Source: an uncultured Collinsella sp.
GTDB taxonomy: Bacteria; Actinomycetota; Coriobacteriia; Coriobacteriales; Coriobacteriaceae
NCBI GenBank assembly: GCA_900550785.1
Contig: URTL01000004.1
Location: forward strand, 1 to 39,024
DNA: 39,024 nt
Direction: 5' to 3'
Under the pieces are notes generated by a model. That model did no database searches, was not told where the DNA came from, and worked only from the letters and a program-made list of their open reading frames with translations. Shown here piece by piece: positions 38,220 to 39,024 of this stretch. Within the stretch, counting starts at the first letter, position 1; the number at the start of each line of letters is the position of its first letter. The position numbers and the translations under genes are program-made.

Positions 38220-39024
38220 ATGAAAGAAAAATTCCAATCGTTCGGAAAGGCAATGCTCGTTCCGATTACGCTCATTGCCATTTCCGGTCTCTTTTTGGGT
38301 ATCGGTAGCGTTTTTACGACCGAACTGACCCTTGTGTCCCTTGGCGTTAATTGGGACTGGTATGCCGCTTCGCCGCTCTTTACGTTCTTCTCGGTATTTA
38401 AGGGTCTCGGCGAGGTAATCATTGGAAACCTCGGTGTTTTGTTTGCTGTCGGCTGCGCCTTCTCCTTGTCTCGCAAAGAGAAGGGCTGGGCTGCCTTTTC
38501 TGCCCTTGTCTGCTATCTCACTATGCTCAAGACGGTTGAGATTCTGCTTGGAGCAGCTGGCTTGGCTGCCGACAATACAACGGTGGAAGCTCTTCAGAAG
38601 CTCGGCCTTACGTCCATTCAGGCGAGTGAGCAGTCCGCACTCTACACTACCTCGCTTGGCTTTTTTGGCTACAGCTCTGGTGTCTTTGGCGGCATTATCG
38701 TGGGCTGCCTGGTCGCCTGGATCACCGGCCGCTTTTACAAGACCAAGCTTCCAACGGCGCTGGCGTTTTTTGCGGGCAGTCGAACGGTCCCCATTGTATC
38801 GCTGGTCGCCGGTGGCATCCTGGGCGGCATCATGTACTTCGTCTGGCCCGTCATCGGTGGATGCTTCTCGGGTATTGCGACGTTCGTGAAAGGCTCCGGT
38901 CTGGTCGGTACGTTTGTCTATCGCTGGGTGCTCGAGAGCCTTGTGCCGTTTGGCTTGCATCCGCTGCTCGAGACGCCCATGTATTGGACTGAGCTTGGCG
39001 GCTCCCTGGTCGTCGATGGGACGC
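38220..39024 (+). CDS. PTS sugar transporter EIIC (glucose/maltose superfamily), 5' part
   Basis: Reads open from ATG 38220 (after TTGAGGAGGG) to the window edge, 268 codons seen. It begins KEKFQSFGKAMLVPITLIAISGLFLGIGSVF, the typical start of glucose-superfamily EIIC, and continues with LGVLFAVGCAFSLSRKEKGWAAFSALVCYL, GFFGYSSGVFGGIIVG, FAGSRTVPIV and GLHPLLETPMYWTELGG. The last segment is like the sugar-binding His-Glu region of maltose/alpha-glucoside members. An EIIB domain may follow outside the window. The substrate cannot be fixed. The EIIA at 33471 could be its phosphate donor. Confidence 0.87.
   Translation, partial: MKEKFQSFGKAMLVPITLIAISGLFLGIGSVFTTELTLVSLGVNWDWYAASPLFTFFSVFKGLGEVIIGNLGVLFAVGCAFSLSRKEKGWAAFSALVCYLTMLKTVEILLGAAGLAADNTTVEALQKLGLTSIQASEQSALYTTSLGFFGYSSGVFGGIIVGCLVAWITGRFYKTKLPTALAFFAGSRTVPIVSLVAGGILGGIMYFVWPVIGGCFSGIATFVKGSGLVGTFVYRWVLESLVPFGLHPLLETPMYWTELGGSLVVDGT

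Overview
The window looks like chromosomal DNA of a gut coriobacterium, most likely Collinsella or a close relative. This is an inference. It rests on GC-rich codon use, a Firmicutes-like order of translation and isoprenoid genes in an actinobacterial-looking sequence, frequent GTG/TTG starts, a Lys-rich SecE tail, PTS sugar uptake and a LAxTG-type surface anchor. No 16S rRNA gene is present to confirm it.

Left part (1-5500): the tail of an unknown gene; a ribbon-helix-helix/PIN toxin-antitoxin pair with an upstream palindrome; the dipeptidase PepD; a hipBA operon with three operator-like repeats; and the manganese exporter MntP under a yybP-ykoY riboswitch.

Housekeeping block I (5638-11126): disA-ispD-ispF-cysS-rlmB-yacP, tightly packed on the + strand (cyclic-di-AMP synthesis, two MEP-pathway steps, cysteinyl-tRNA synthetase, a 23S rRNA methyltransferase and a NYN-domain RNase-like protein).

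Inserted accessory stretch (11154-17380): a one-gene HTH plus HipA-like kinase with a 28-bp perfect inverted repeat abutting its start, tRNA-Thr, two tandem inverted repeats, and a beta-glucoside module (GH1 phospho-glucosidase and PTS EIIBC, with a divergent RpiR regulator).

Housekeeping block II (17484-21865): tRNA-Tyr, -Thr and -Met, tuf, rpmG, tRNA-Trp, secE, nusG, rplK, rplA. Blocks I and II recall one ancestral cluster (compare the B. subtilis disA...yacP-sigH-rpmG-secE-nusG-rplK-rplA order), here split by the accessory stretch.

Minus-strand block (21991-34034): metallophosphoesterase; a cytosolic ParB-like plus BMP-domain protein; an MscS channel; a cell-wall 5'-nucleotidase; an ABC transporter (ATPase, permease, lipoprotein); a WYL regulator; AsnRS; and a stand-alone glucose-type EIIA.

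Right end (34278-39024): an alpha/beta hydrolase, a FeoA-FeoB iron transporter behind a possible iron-box palindrome, and the start of a PTS EIIC gene that runs off the window.

The least explained material is non-coding or fused. It comprises the HTH-kinase with its giant palindrome, the ParB-like/BMP plus phosphoesterase pair, a palindromic element present twice (9393-9497 and, inverted, 35219-35321), and a family of GGGGAC/GTCC hairpins just after stop codons.
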